This document shows, piece by piece, positions 44,723-54,357 of a stretch of 64,000 nucleotides of DNA (position 1 is the stretch's first letter; each line of letters starts with the position of its first letter). The DNA comes from an uncultured Cellvibrionales bacterium (GTDB lineage: Bacteria > Pseudomonadota > Gammaproteobacteria > Pseudomonadales > Porticoccaceae), in the NCBI GenBank assembly GCA_913062605.1, contig CAJXWQ010000002.1:130761-194760 (forward strand), in the 5' to 3' direction. The position numbers were made by a program, and so were the translations under genes. The notes beneath the pieces are model-generated. The model had not been told where the DNA came from and made no database searches. It saw only the letters and a list, made by a program, of their open reading frames with translations.

Positions 44723-45514
44723 ATGAAAACGGTCACTATTAACACCCTGAACACACTCAAGGAAGAGGGCGAAAAATTTCCGGTGATTACCGCCTACGAT
44801 GCCTCTTTTTCACGACTCATTGAGCACGCAGGTATTGAAGTCGTTCTGGTGGGAGACTCACTGGGCAATGTTATCCAAGGGCACGACAGTACGGTGCCCG
44901 TCACTATGGACGATATGGTTTACCATGTTGAGGCGGTGTGTCGCGGCAACAATAAATCACTGGTTATTGCCGACCTACCCTTCATGGCCTATGCCACCGA
45001 AGAGCAAACCATGGAAAATGCTGCTCTGCTGATGCAGGCCGGCGCTCACATGGTAAAACTGGAAGGTGGTGCCTGGCTTGAGGAAACCGTACTCATGCTC
45101 AGCGAACGAGGCATTCCTGTTTGCGGTCACCTCGGCCTTACCCCTCAGTCTGTTAACAAACTTGGCGGTTACAAAGTCCAGGGCCGCGACGACCAAACTG
45201 CTGAGAAAATGGTCCTCGACGCTCACTTACTGGAAGAAGCCGGTGTCGATATCCTGGTGCTTGAATGCGTACCTACAGCCCTCGCCCAACAAATCACCAA
45301 CGAGTTGAGCATTCCGGTCATTGGTATTGGTGCTGGCCCCAATACTGATGCTCAAGTATTGGTGATCTACGACATGCTGGGCATATCGCCCAGACTGCCA
45401 AAATTTTCCAAAAATTTCCTGACCGAAACAGGTGATGTGGAAACTGCGCTCAAGACCTATGCCAAAGAGGTGCGCTCAGGCGCTTTCCCACAACCTGAAC
45501 ATGGTTTTAAATAG
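44723..45514 (+). CDS. panB: 3-methyl-2-oxobutanoate hydroxymethyltransferase
   Basis: VVLVGDSLGNVIQGHDSTVPVTMDDMVYH; GHLGLTPQSVNKLGGYKVQGR. Confidence 0.97.
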   Translation: MKTVTINTLNTLKEEGEKFPVITAYDASFSRLIEHAGIEVVLVGDSLGNVIQGHDSTVPVTMDDMVYHVEAVCRGNNKSLVIADLPFMAYATEEQTMENAALLMQAGAHMVKLEGGAWLEETVLMLSERGIPVCGHLGLTPQSVNKLGGYKVQGRDDQTAEKMVLDAHLLEEAGVDILVLECVPTALAQQITNELSIPVIGIGAGPNTDAQVLVIYDMLGISPRLPKFSKNFLTETGDVETALKTYAKEVRSGAFPQPEHGFK

Positions 45515-45531
45515 CCTCAAACAATGGCTGC

Positions 45532-46197
45532 CTATTCTGGAAATAACTGTATAGCGGCCCCCTCTTGCCAAACGGGATACTTCGTCATCACAGACAGAAA
45601 TAAGTCTGAGGTTAAAAAATACGCTAGCCAGTTCTGTAAATTTGGGTATGGCGCCTGATCAAACCAGCTCTTATCTACAAAGGCGAACTGGCGAATAAAA
45701 GGGAATATGCCCACATCGGCAATGCTTATTTTCTCACCCAGTAAAAACTGACTAGTGGTTAACCGAGCCTCCAGGGTGTCAAGAAAACCCTCTGCCTGAG
45801 AACGATAATATTCCATGGTGTGTTGAGGGTTTTGTGGATCCTGAGAGTACCGATCTGCATATTTATAGTGATCCAGATGCACCTTGAATGAAAAATCATT
45901 CTGCTCGATCAACCCATCAATCTCTGAGGCCAATATTGGATCCCACCAGTAGTCTGAATCATTAACCCCTAATGCCCAGCGCATGACATCATAGCTTTCA
46001 TCAAAGACTGAACCATCAGGCAACACCAGCACGGGAACGGTACCCTTAATTGATACTGCCAACATTGAAGTCGGCTTCTCCCGCAATAGAATTTCTCGCA
46101 GCTCAACCTGCACACCGGCATACTTCAATGCCATCCGGGCGCGGATGGCATAGGGACAGCGGCGAAAAGAATAGAGTACCGGTAACATAGTATCCAA
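45532..46197 (-). CDS. Glutathione S-transferase family protein
   Basis: LYSFRRCPYAIRARMALKYAGV; C-terminal GST domain. Confidence 0.9.
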   Translation of the reverse strand: MDTMLPVLYSFRRCPYAIRARMALKYAGVQVELREILLREKPTSMLAVSIKGTVPVLVLPDGSVFDESYDVMRWALGVNDSDYWWDPILASEIDGLIEQNDFSFKVHLDHYKYADRYSQDPQNPQHTMEYYRSQAEGFLDTLEARLTTSQFLLGEKISIADVGIFPFIRQFAFVDKSWFDQAPYPNLQNWLAYFLTSDLFLSVMTKYPVWQEGAAIQLFPE

Positions 46198-46307
46198 GGC
46201 TGACTGACGAGCTTAAGAGGTTAACAAATTCCTTACTGCCCGTACTAGGTAGCCGATATAATCCATAGCTCCTATTCACAAGTTAAGTCACCGATAAGCC
46301 CCAGCCC

Positions 46308-46982
46308 ATGAATCTTCTGCCCTGTGTTGAAATCGAACCCTCCTCGCCAGACCATACCCTGCCAATTAACTCCTCGGTTATCTGGCTACACGGGCTGGGT
46401 GCCGATGGACACGATTTTGAACCGATAGTCCCGGAGCTGCACTTACCCGAACAGATGGCCGTTCGGTTTATTTTTCCCCATGCACCCAAGATTCCTGTGA
46501 CAATTAACGACGGCTATATCATGCCCGCCTGGTACGACATTCTTGAAATGGACATTGACCGCAAGGTAGATGAAACACAATTGTTGCACTCTGTCGCTTC
46601 GGTCCAAGCATTGATTGACCGGGAAATTGAACGGGGCATTGATAGCCGGAACATTGTTATCGCCGGTTTTTCTCAGGGCGGTGCCGTCGGTATTCACGCA
46701 GCATTGACCTACCCCAAGCCACTGGCTGGGTTACTGGCACTCTCGACCTATTTCGCCACCGTCGATTCGATTGATCTTCACCCTGCCAACCGGCAGTTGC
46801 CTATCCAGATATTCCATGGCACCAACGACCCTGTTGTTCAGGAAATTCACGGCCAAAATAGTGTGAAATATTTGACCGCGATGGGCTTTAAACCGGGTTA
46901 TGAGGCATTCCCCATGGAACACGCTGTCTGCATGGAAGAAATAAACGCCATTTCAGAATGGCTGCAAGCAATTCTGAACTAA
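46308..46982 (+). CDS. Carboxylesterase/phospholipase family serine hydrolase
   Basis: VIWLHGLGADGHDF, IAGFSQGGAVG, MEHAVCMEEI. Confidence 0.92.
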   Translation: MNLLPCVEIEPSSPDHTLPINSSVIWLHGLGADGHDFEPIVPELHLPEQMAVRFIFPHAPKIPVTINDGYIMPAWYDILEMDIDRKVDETQLLHSVASVQALIDREIERGIDSRNIVIAGFSQGGAVGIHAALTYPKPLAGLLALSTYFATVDSIDLHPANRQLPIQIFHGTNDPVVQEIHGQNSVKYLTAMGFKPGYEAFPMEHAVCMEEINAISEWLQAILN

Positions 46983-46996
46983 CGGTAAATAAATCA

Positions 46997-48028
46997 ATGA
47001 CTAGCTCCAAGCCAGAATATCCCTATTCCCAGCCCTCCGAACCAGGAGAGCTTATCGAAGTGGCTGACAGGGTTTACTGGTTGCGGATGCCTCTACCCTT
47101 CAGGCTCGACCACATCAACCTGTGGGTGCTGGAAGAAGATGACGGCTGGACCATTGTCGATACCGGGCTGGCCACAGAAGCCACCACCGATATATGGGAA
47201 ACGCTTTACCACCAAATGACCGATAAAAAGCCCATCAAGCGCATTATCGGCACCCATATGCACCCCGACCATATCGGGCTAGCCGCCTGGCTTTGTCGCC
47301 GTAGTGGTGCGGTGCTATGGATGTCACGCAGTGAATATATGCACTGTCGAATCTTATTGGAGGACAGCAATCGAGAGGCACCCGATGCGGCCATAGCGTT
47401 CTACCAAGCCGCAGGATTTAATGAAGAACAGTTAAATTACTACCGCTCAAAATTTGGTGCCTTTGGCAGCCTGATTCGTGGCATGCCAAACAGTTATCAC
47501 CGGCTGAAGGACAACGACGGATTCATTGTTAACAACCGACAATGGCGGGTGGTGATGGGTGAAGGGCATTCACCCGAACACGCGTGCCTGTTCTGCCCAG
47601 AACTGGAATTGTTTATCTCTGGGGACCAACTGTTGCCCACTATCTCATCCAATGTAAGTGTCTGGCCTATTGAGCCTACCGGGAACCCCCTGAAAGCCTG
47701 GATTGATTCCTGTCACAAGCTGAAGTCCGTTCTTCCCGAAAACACCTTAATACTGCCGTCCCATGGGTTACCTTTCAGGGGAGCCGCGCAGCGTTTACAA
47801 AAACTCACCGATGACCACGAAAGAGACCTTCAAGTAATCTACGAAAACGCTGACACACCAAAACGTGTGGTTGATTTTTTCCCGCTGATTTTTAAATCAA
47901 AAATCACCCATACCTCCCTCGTGCTTGCCACAGGTGAAAGCTATGCACACCTGAACTGCTTGATAGAGCAGGGAATGATGGTGGTCAAAAAAGATGCCGA
48001 GGGTGTTAACTGGTATCAACGAGTGTAA
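46997..48028 (+). CDS. MBL-fold metallohydrolase
   Basis: GTHMHPDHIGLAAW; GEGHSPEHACLF; ISGDQLLPTIS. Confidence 0.92.
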   Translation: MTSSKPEYPYSQPSEPGELIEVADRVYWLRMPLPFRLDHINLWVLEEDDGWTIVDTGLATEATTDIWETLYHQMTDKKPIKRIIGTHMHPDHIGLAAWLCRRSGAVLWMSRSEYMHCRILLEDSNREAPDAAIAFYQAAGFNEEQLNYYRSKFGAFGSLIRGMPNSYHRLKDNDGFIVNNRQWRVVMGEGHSPEHACLFCPELELFISGDQLLPTISSNVSVWPIEPTGNPLKAWIDSCHKLKSVLPENTLILPSHGLPFRGAAQRLQKLTDDHERDLQVIYENADTPKRVVDFFPLIFKSKITHTSLVLATGESYAHLNCLIEQGMMVVKKDAEGVNWYQRV

Positions 48029-48104
48029 ATGCAGGTTCAGAGGCACCGATTCAGATAAAGAAAGCGTAATGAATTAAGCGGCATCAAATTAAGTAGCCTA
48101 AAAA

Positions 48105-48746
48105 TTAATTCACTTCCAACATTTGACGGTGGTGCCATTTACCCAATAACAACTGGGCCGTCACAGCACCAATCAATGCCAACATCATGTCCCACTGTGC
48201 ATCCCAAACATCACCCTGTGTACCAAGAAATTCCAAAGAGCCATCACCACCAATCACCGCAGTCCACCACTCAAGCAACTCATAAAATGCGCTGAAAGCC
48301 AGACAGAAACAGGTGACCAAAAAAAATAGCCAGCCTCTACCTTGGTGACTTGATGATGAGCCATGATAATCCAGCGTCAAAACCCGTTTACGCCACAAAA
48401 TTTCACGAGCCAAAATAGCAGGAATAAAACCCTGGGCAATATGACCAATCCGGTCGTAAGGGTTGCGTGAAAAATCAAACCAGTCTTGTACCCAGAACCC
48501 CAGCGGCACCCTGGCGTATGTATAGTGCGCCCCCACCACTAAAATAATGGCGTGGAGAAATATCAGGTAATAACTTATACGAGTGAGAGGGAAGCTCTCT
48601 CGGGTGTACCAGAGAACAGGTAAGGCAATAATGACGGGAATGGCTTCAAGCCACCAAGTCGCCCTGTCGTAAGGTGTGACCCATGACCACAACATCACAA
48701 CCAGCAATAGTATCAGCAGGACAACAAGTTCTTTGGTATTTGCCAT
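48105..48746 (-). CDS. DUF2238/YjdF-like membrane protein
   Basis: RNPYDRIGHIAQGFIPAILAREILWRK; GTQGDVWDAQWDMMLALIGA. Confidence 0.88.
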   Translation of the reverse strand: MANTKELVVLLILLLVVMLWSWVTPYDRATWWLEAIPVIIALPVLWYTRESFPLTRISYYLIFLHAIILVVGAHYTYARVPLGFWVQDWFDFSRNPYDRIGHIAQGFIPAILAREILWRKRVLTLDYHGSSSSHQGRGWLFFLVTCFCLAFSAFYELLEWWTAVIGGDGSLEFLGTQGDVWDAQWDMMLALIGAVTAQLLLGKWHHRQMLEVN

Positions 48747-48793
48747 GAAACGCCTCCTTAACTAACGTCGCCCTTATGCCAATACCCTAAGTG

Positions 48794-49411
48794 TTAGCTT
48801 CCCCAGCGGGGTAATAAAGTTTGCTCAATACCCAGATGATCGAGAAGCCGAGCCACCACGAAGTCCACCAGGTCTTCGATGGTTTCAGGGTTTTGATAGA
48901 AACCGGGCATCGCCGGTAATATCGTGACACCCAGCCGCGATAGCTTCAGCATATTTTCCAGATGAATTTCTGACAGGGGCGTTTCACGAGGCACAACGAT
49001 CAGCTGGCGTTTTTCCTTAATAGCCACATCAGCAGCTCGCTCAATCAGGTTATTACTCGCTCCACAGGAAATAGCAGAAAGCGTGCCGCCGCTCGCGGGA
49101 CAAATCACCATAGAACTTGGACAGGCAGAGCCGGAAGCTACAGATGAAAACCAATCCCGAGAACTGTTAACCACAATTTGTCCCGGTTCAGCATCAAAAT
49201 TCAGTGTAAGAAAATCTTCCAGGTTATCGTCATTCGGTAATTCCAGCTCAGTCTCTGTTTCCACCACAACCCGAGCGGCATCAGAAATCATAAACTGCAC
49301 CTGACAGTTGGCCTGCACCAAACAATCTAGCAACCTCAAACCATACTGGGCACCAGATGCACCCGTCATCGCCAGTGTAATCGTACGGTTAAAATCAGCC
49401 ATTAAAGTCAA
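48794..49411 (-). CDS. ubiX: Flavin prenyltransferase UbiX
   Basis: [39 protein letters not shown]. Confidence 0.96.
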   Translation of the reverse strand: MTLMADFNRTITLAMTGASGAQYGLRLLDCLVQANCQVQFMISDAARVVVETETELELPNDDNLEDFLTLNFDAEPGQIVVNSSRDWFSSVASGSACPSSMVICPASGGTLSAISCGASNNLIERAADVAIKEKRQLIVVPRETPLSEIHLENMLKLSRLGVTILPAMPGFYQNPETIEDLVDFVVARLLDHLGIEQTLLPRWGS

Positions 49412-49420
49412 CCATTAGAA

Positions 49421-50785
49421 TTAACCATTAGCCCGCTCCTCCAGAGCACCCACCAGCCTGTCATGAAAACCGGCAAAACCGCCGTTACTCATGATCACTA
49501 TATGTGCCGAGTTTCCAGCCTGTTTAAGTGTGTGCTCAATCAGTATATCAATATCATCCAACACCTCGGCAGGGACGGGACCTGCACTGACCACATCCGC
49601 CAGGGACCAATCGATATTATCAGGTTGATACCACAATACCTGATCTGCCAATTTGGTGGACTCTGCAAGCTGACTTTTGTGAACACCCAGTTTCATCGTA
49701 TTAGAGCGCGGCTCAATAACCGCAATAATTTTTTCAGTGCCTACCTTGTTACGTAGCCCCTCCAGCGTTGTAGCAATGGCTGTTGGATGATGGGCAAAAT
49801 CATCATATACAGAGACGCCATTGATAGAAGCCAGCTTTTCCATACGCCGCTTCACACCACTGAACTGGCAAAGCGCCTCACAAGCCACCACCGGCTTCAC
49901 ACCCACATGACGGGCCGCAGCAATAGCGGCTAAGCCATTGGCGGCATTGTGTGCCCCAGTTTGCCCCCAACGAACCGTACCCTGCCTTTTACCCTGAAAA
50001 CTGACAGCAAAGGCAGAACCGTCGCTCTCAGTAAGAGTCATTGACCAATCACTATTGTCACCAAGGCCCTGTAATTCTGACCAGCAACCCCGGTCCAATA
50101 CTTCTTGTAGGTTTGCATCACCCGCTGGCGCCACAATCATCCCCTGTCGCGGAATAGTCCGCACAAAGTGGTGGAACTGAGTTTGAATGGCATTGAGGTC
50201 AGCAAAGATATCTGCGTGATCAAATTCCAAATTATTAAAAATAGCCGTGCGGGGGCGGTAATGAACAAACTTGGAGCGCTTATCGAAAAAGGCACTGTCG
50301 TATTCATCCGCCTCCACCACAAAAAAAGGCGAACTACCCAAGCGGGCTGAAACATCAAAGTTTGATGGCACCCCACCGATCAAGAACCCAGGCTTCATAC
50401 CGGCATATTCTAAAATCCAGGCCAGCATACTGGAGGTAGTGGTTTTGCCATGAGTACCAGCCACCGCCAATACCCACTTCTCTCTAAGGAAATAGTCCCC
50501 CAACCACTGAGGACCCGAGGTATAGGGGATTCGGTTATCCAGCACATATTCCACCGCAGAATTGCCACGAGACAATGCATTACCGATAACCACTAAATCA
50601 GGTATTGGGTTGAATTGTGCAGGGTCATACCCCTCGGTCAGTTCGATACCGGCTTTCTCTAATTGAGTACTCATGGGAGGGTAGACATTCGTATCACTAC
50701 CAGATACCTGATGCCCCGCGGCCTTGGCCAGCTGGGCAAGAGACCCCATAAAAGTGCCACAAATACCTAAAATATGAATATGCAT
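49421..50785 (-). CDS. mpl: UDP-MurNAc:L-alanyl-gamma-D-glutamyl-meso-DAP ligase
   Basis: MHIHILGICGTFMGSLAQLAKAAGHQVSGSDTNVYPPMSTQLE; AGTHGKTTTSSM. Confidence 0.96.
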   Translation of the reverse strand: MHIHILGICGTFMGSLAQLAKAAGHQVSGSDTNVYPPMSTQLEKAGIELTEGYDPAQFNPIPDLVVIGNALSRGNSAVEYVLDNRIPYTSGPQWLGDYFLREKWVLAVAGTHGKTTTSSMLAWILEYAGMKPGFLIGGVPSNFDVSARLGSSPFFVVEADEYDSAFFDKRSKFVHYRPRTAIFNNLEFDHADIFADLNAIQTQFHHFVRTIPRQGMIVAPAGDANLQEVLDRGCWSELQGLGDNSDWSMTLTESDGSAFAVSFQGKRQGTVRWGQTGAHNAANGLAAIAAARHVGVKPVVACEALCQFSGVKRRMEKLASINGVSVYDDFAHHPTAIATTLEGLRNKVGTEKIIAVIEPRSNTMKLGVHKSQLAESTKLADQVLWYQPDNIDWSLADVVSAGPVPAEVLDDIDILIEHTLKQAGNSAHIVIMSNGGFAGFHDRLVGALEERANG

Positions 50786-51058
50786 ATCGCGATTAATGAC
50801 CTGTTAAATCTGTTCTTGGTAACTATTTAATTCTGGTCTTGGTAACCATGTGCCTTGAAAACCTGTGCCGAGAACAACATAGCCTAATTTCACCGCCATG
50901 CAACCCCTAGTGTTGAATAGTTTTGAAAACCATAGCCTCAAAAGCACAGTTTCTAAAATAGCTCTGAAAAATACAAAAATATGACATAAAAATGAAATCT
51001 GGAGAACTTTCCAGTATCATTCGCGCACTTCAAAAAGGGTCGCAAGTCGAGATAAACC

Positions 51059-52336
51059 ATGCCTAGTAGCACCGCGCCAAAAAAGAATGCATTTTATGCC
51101 CAGTCCGGTGGCGTCACCGCAGTTATTAATGCCAGCGCCTGCGGTGTCATTGAAGCTGCGCGCGAAAACAAAGATAAGATTGGCAAGGTATACGCTGGTC
51201 ACAATGGCATTATCGGTGCACTGCGCGAAGACCTGATCGACACCAGTAAAGAATCCGCCAGCGCCATTGCAGCTCTGCGCCACACACCCTCTGGGGCTTT
51301 TGGCTCCTGCCGTCACAAGCTGCAAGATTACAATGAAAACAATGCGGAATATGAGCGCCTGATCGAAGTATTCAAAGCACACAACATAGGCTATTTCTTC
51401 TATAACGGTGGTGGCGATTCTGCTGACACCTGCCTGAAAATTTCCCAGTTATCGAAAAAAATGGGCTACCCCATTCAGGCCATCCATATTCCAAAAACCG
51501 TGGATAATGATTTACCTTTCACAGACAACTGTCCTGGCTTTGGCTCTGTCGCCAAATACGTCGCTGTATCGACCAAGGAAGCCAGTCTTGATATCGCCTC
51601 CATGTGCGAAACCTCCACCAAAGTATTTATTCTTGAGGTGATGGGCCGTCATGCCGGTTGGATTGCAGCAGCCAGTGCCTTGGCCTCTGAAAAAGCGGGT
51701 GATCCACCCCATATTATCCTATTCCCAGAAATACCTTTCGTACGGGAAGAATTTATCGCTCGGGTAGAAAAAGTCGTCGATCAGCATGGTTACTGCGTGG
51801 TTGTCGCTTCCGAGGGTGCTCAATATCCAGATGGTGCATTGATCTCTGGCTCCATGAGCACCGATGCCTTCGGCCACCAACAACTCGGTGGCGTTGCCCC
51901 GACACTGGCCAGCATGGTGAAACACGCACTGGGCTATAAATACCACTGGGCTCTGGCTGATTATCTACAACGCTCTGCACGTCATATTGCCTCGGCTACT
52001 GATGTGGAGCAGGCCTATGCCGTGGGTCGCGCTGCGGTGGAGTATGCACTGGAAGGTAAAAATTCAGTGATGGTGACCATTGAACGCAACAAAGGGAAAA
52101 CCTATTCCTGGAGCCTCGGTGAAGCACCTCTGGATAAAGTGGCCAATATAGAAAAGAAAATGGGCCGTAGCTTTATTACTCGCGACGGCTACGGTATTAC
52201 TCAGAAAGCCCGGGACTACCTGGAACCATTAATTCAAGGTGAGGACTACCCTCCTTACAAAAATGGTATTCCCCAGTATGTGCAGCTCGCCAAGGTACCG
52301 GTGAAGAAAAAGCTGGACACCCCCTTTGAGATTTAA
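51059..52336 (+). CDS. 6-phosphofructokinase, probably PPi-dependent type
   Basis: YAQSGGVTAVINASACGVIEAA; GGGDSADTCLKIS; HIPKTVDNDLPFTDNCPGFGS; EVMGRHAGWIAAAS. Confidence 0.92.
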   Translation: MPSSTAPKKNAFYAQSGGVTAVINASACGVIEAARENKDKIGKVYAGHNGIIGALREDLIDTSKESASAIAALRHTPSGAFGSCRHKLQDYNENNAEYERLIEVFKAHNIGYFFYNGGGDSADTCLKISQLSKKMGYPIQAIHIPKTVDNDLPFTDNCPGFGSVAKYVAVSTKEASLDIASMCETSTKVFILEVMGRHAGWIAAASALASEKAGDPPHIILFPEIPFVREEFIARVEKVVDQHGYCVVVASEGAQYPDGALISGSMSTDAFGHQQLGGVAPTLASMVKHALGYKYHWALADYLQRSARHIASATDVEQAYAVGRAAVEYALEGKNSVMVTIERNKGKTYSWSLGEAPLDKVANIEKKMGRSFITRDGYGITQKARDYLEPLIQGEDYPPYKNGIPQYVQLAKVPVKKKLDTPFEI

Positions 52337-52400
52337 ATCCGAAGGGCTTTGTTAACTATAAATAAACAGAGCCCTCAGTCTTCCCCATAAAGAGAACCAT

Positions 52401-52856
52401 CTAACTCTCCAGCATAAACGTGACGGGCCCATCATTGCACAGGGTGACCTGCATCTTGGCGCCAAAAACACCTGTTGCTACAAAGGTAGCAACGGAACCC
52501 CCCTCTGAACCCTGATTCGCTTGGGAAACAAAATAGTCATATAGCATTTCTGCCACATCTGGCGATGCTGAAGAGGTAAAGCTTGGTCTCAACCCTTTTC
52601 GGGTATCCGCAGCCAAGGTAAATTGAGGAACAATCAGTAAACTACCCTCTATCTGCTGCACATTGAGGTTCATTTTCCCTTCATCATCAGGGAATATTCG
52701 ATAATTAAGAACTTTGCGCAATAACTTATCAGCAGCGCCCTCAGTATCTTCCCGCTCTACACCCAGCAACAACAGAATGCCCTGATTGATTTCTCCGACA
52801 GTCTCACCACCTACGTCAACTTTGGCGTTACTAACACGCTGAATCAGCCCCAACAT
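52401..52856 (-). CDS. dtd: D-aminoacyl-tRNA deacylase
   Basis: [55 protein letters not shown]. Confidence 0.96.
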   Translation of the reverse strand: MLGLIQRVSNAKVDVGGETVGEINQGILLLLGVEREDTEGAADKLLRKVLNYRIFPDDEGKMNLNVQQIEGSLLIVPQFTLAADTRKGLRPSFTSSASPDVAEMLYDYFVSQANQGSEGGSVATFVATGVFGAKMQVTLCNDGPVTFMLES

Positions 52857-52887
52857 AACAAATCCTCTGCCCTGGAGCCTGTTAACA

Positions 52888-53853
52888 TTAATCTAACGCC
52901 TCTACTACATTGCGGGGCTTACCCGCCAGAAATGCCTGAATATTCTCAGCCACTTGATCAATTAATCGCTGACGAGACTCTTGAGCCACCCACGCACTGT
53001 GTGGTGTCACAATCAGATTCGGAATTTCTGGGTTCAGCAGAGGATTTCCGTTGACCGGTGGCTCCTCTGACAGCACATCAATACCGGCACCACCAATAAC
53101 TCTATCCTCCAACGCGTCAACTAACGCCTGCTCATCCACAATACCTCCGCGAGCACAGTTAATCAGCAGAGCAGTGCTTTTCATCTTCGCCAACTCACGG
53201 TGGCCGATCAAATGACGGGTTTCCTCGGTCAGAGGGCAATGCAAACTCATCACATCGGCTTGATTGATCAGACTATCGAAAGGGGTTCGCCCTGGTTCAT
53301 CACCATGTCTCCAGGGCAACGAAGCAATCTTTACATCCATACCAAATGCCTGACCAACCGCGGCGACACCCCGGCCCAATTCTCCATAGCCCACAATACC
53401 TAGTACTTTTCCGGCCAGCTCTTTAACCGGGAAATCCTGTAGACAGAAAAAGGGGCTTTCCGCCCAACGCCCATCAAGCGCCGCTACATTATAATCGGGC
53501 AACCGCGTCGCCAACGCTAGAATTAAAGCCCAAGTGTGTTGCACCACCGATGCAGAGCCATAACCCAGCACATTGCTGACCACCACCTTGCTCGCGCTAG
53601 CTGCCGCAAGATCGATCACATTAGTGCCCGTGGCCAACACACCGATATAGCGCAGCCCTTGAGCAGCCGATAATTCTTTTTCCCCAATAGGTGCCTTATT
53701 GGTCAACACCAGTTCAGCATCAGCGATACGCTCAGCAACTTGTTCCGGCCGACAAGTACTATAAATAGTCCATTCAATTGGCAGCCCGGTGATCGGCCCG
53801 AGATCCACATCCTCGGGGCCTAGGCTATCAATATCGAGAATTACGCCTTTCAT
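52888..53853 (-). CDS. D-2-hydroxyacid dehydrogenase
   Basis: [58 protein letters not shown]. Confidence 0.93.
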   Translation of the reverse strand: MKGVILDIDSLGPEDVDLGPITGLPIEWTIYSTCRPEQVAERIADAELVLTNKAPIGEKELSAAQGLRYIGVLATGTNVIDLAAASASKVVVSNVLGYGSASVVQHTWALILALATRLPDYNVAALDGRWAESPFFCLQDFPVKELAGKVLGIVGYGELGRGVAAVGQAFGMDVKIASLPWRHGDEPGRTPFDSLINQADVMSLHCPLTEETRHLIGHRELAKMKSTALLINCARGGIVDEQALVDALEDRVIGGAGIDVLSEEPPVNGNPLLNPEIPNLIVTPHSAWVAQESRQRLIDQVAENIQAFLAGKPRNVVEALD

Positions 53854-53966
53854 ATTTTTTGCCTGAAAGCTATCTTTGGGGCTATTGAACAGGGCGCCGT
53901 GAACCGATTCAGCGTTTCCCCGAACCCTGTTAATATTATTTTATGTCTGATCTGGAAGTGTACATT

Positions 53967-54248
53967 ATGTTATCAAAACCTCGCATTTCTATCCTCTACT
54001 GCCCCCGCTGTAATTGGCTGTTACGTTCTGCCTGGCTGGCCCAAGAGTTACTCACAACCTTCTCTGATGATCTGAGTGAAGTGGCACTCAAACCAGCAGA
54101 AAAAGGGGGTACCTTTGAAATCACTCTGGACAATACAGTCATCTGGGATCGTAATCAGGAAGGAGGGTTCCCCGAAGCAAAAGTATTAAAACAACGGGTA
54201 CGAGACTGCGTTGCCCCCGACCGAACTCTGGGTCACATAGACAGATAA
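53967..54248 (+). CDS. SelT/SelW/SelH (Rdx) family protein, cysteine form
   Basis: ISILYCPRCNWLLRSAWLAQELLTTF; CxxC with no in-frame TGA. Confidence 0.9.
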   Translation: MLSKPRISILYCPRCNWLLRSAWLAQELLTTFSDDLSEVALKPAEKGGTFEITLDNTVIWDRNQEGGFPEAKVLKQRVRDCVAPDRTLGHIDR

Positions 54249-54357
54249 GAGGGTCACATTGGCCGCTAAATAGCTTAAGTATTATCAGTGTGGTACTGCC
54301 CTCTTCTCTTCTGTCATAATGCGCCGCTTCATAATAGAAAATTAGAGGGATAACCAG

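Noticed and set aside
52340-52385. Hairpin AGGGCTTTGTT...AACAGAGCCCT between pfp and dtd as a terminator
   Set aside because: Stem has a mismatch and no clear T-run in either direction; kept out of the feature list.
53967-54248. Possible selenoprotein in the SelW-like gene
   Set aside because: CPRC is encoded with ordinary cysteine codons and there is no in-frame TGA, so this is a cysteine homolog.
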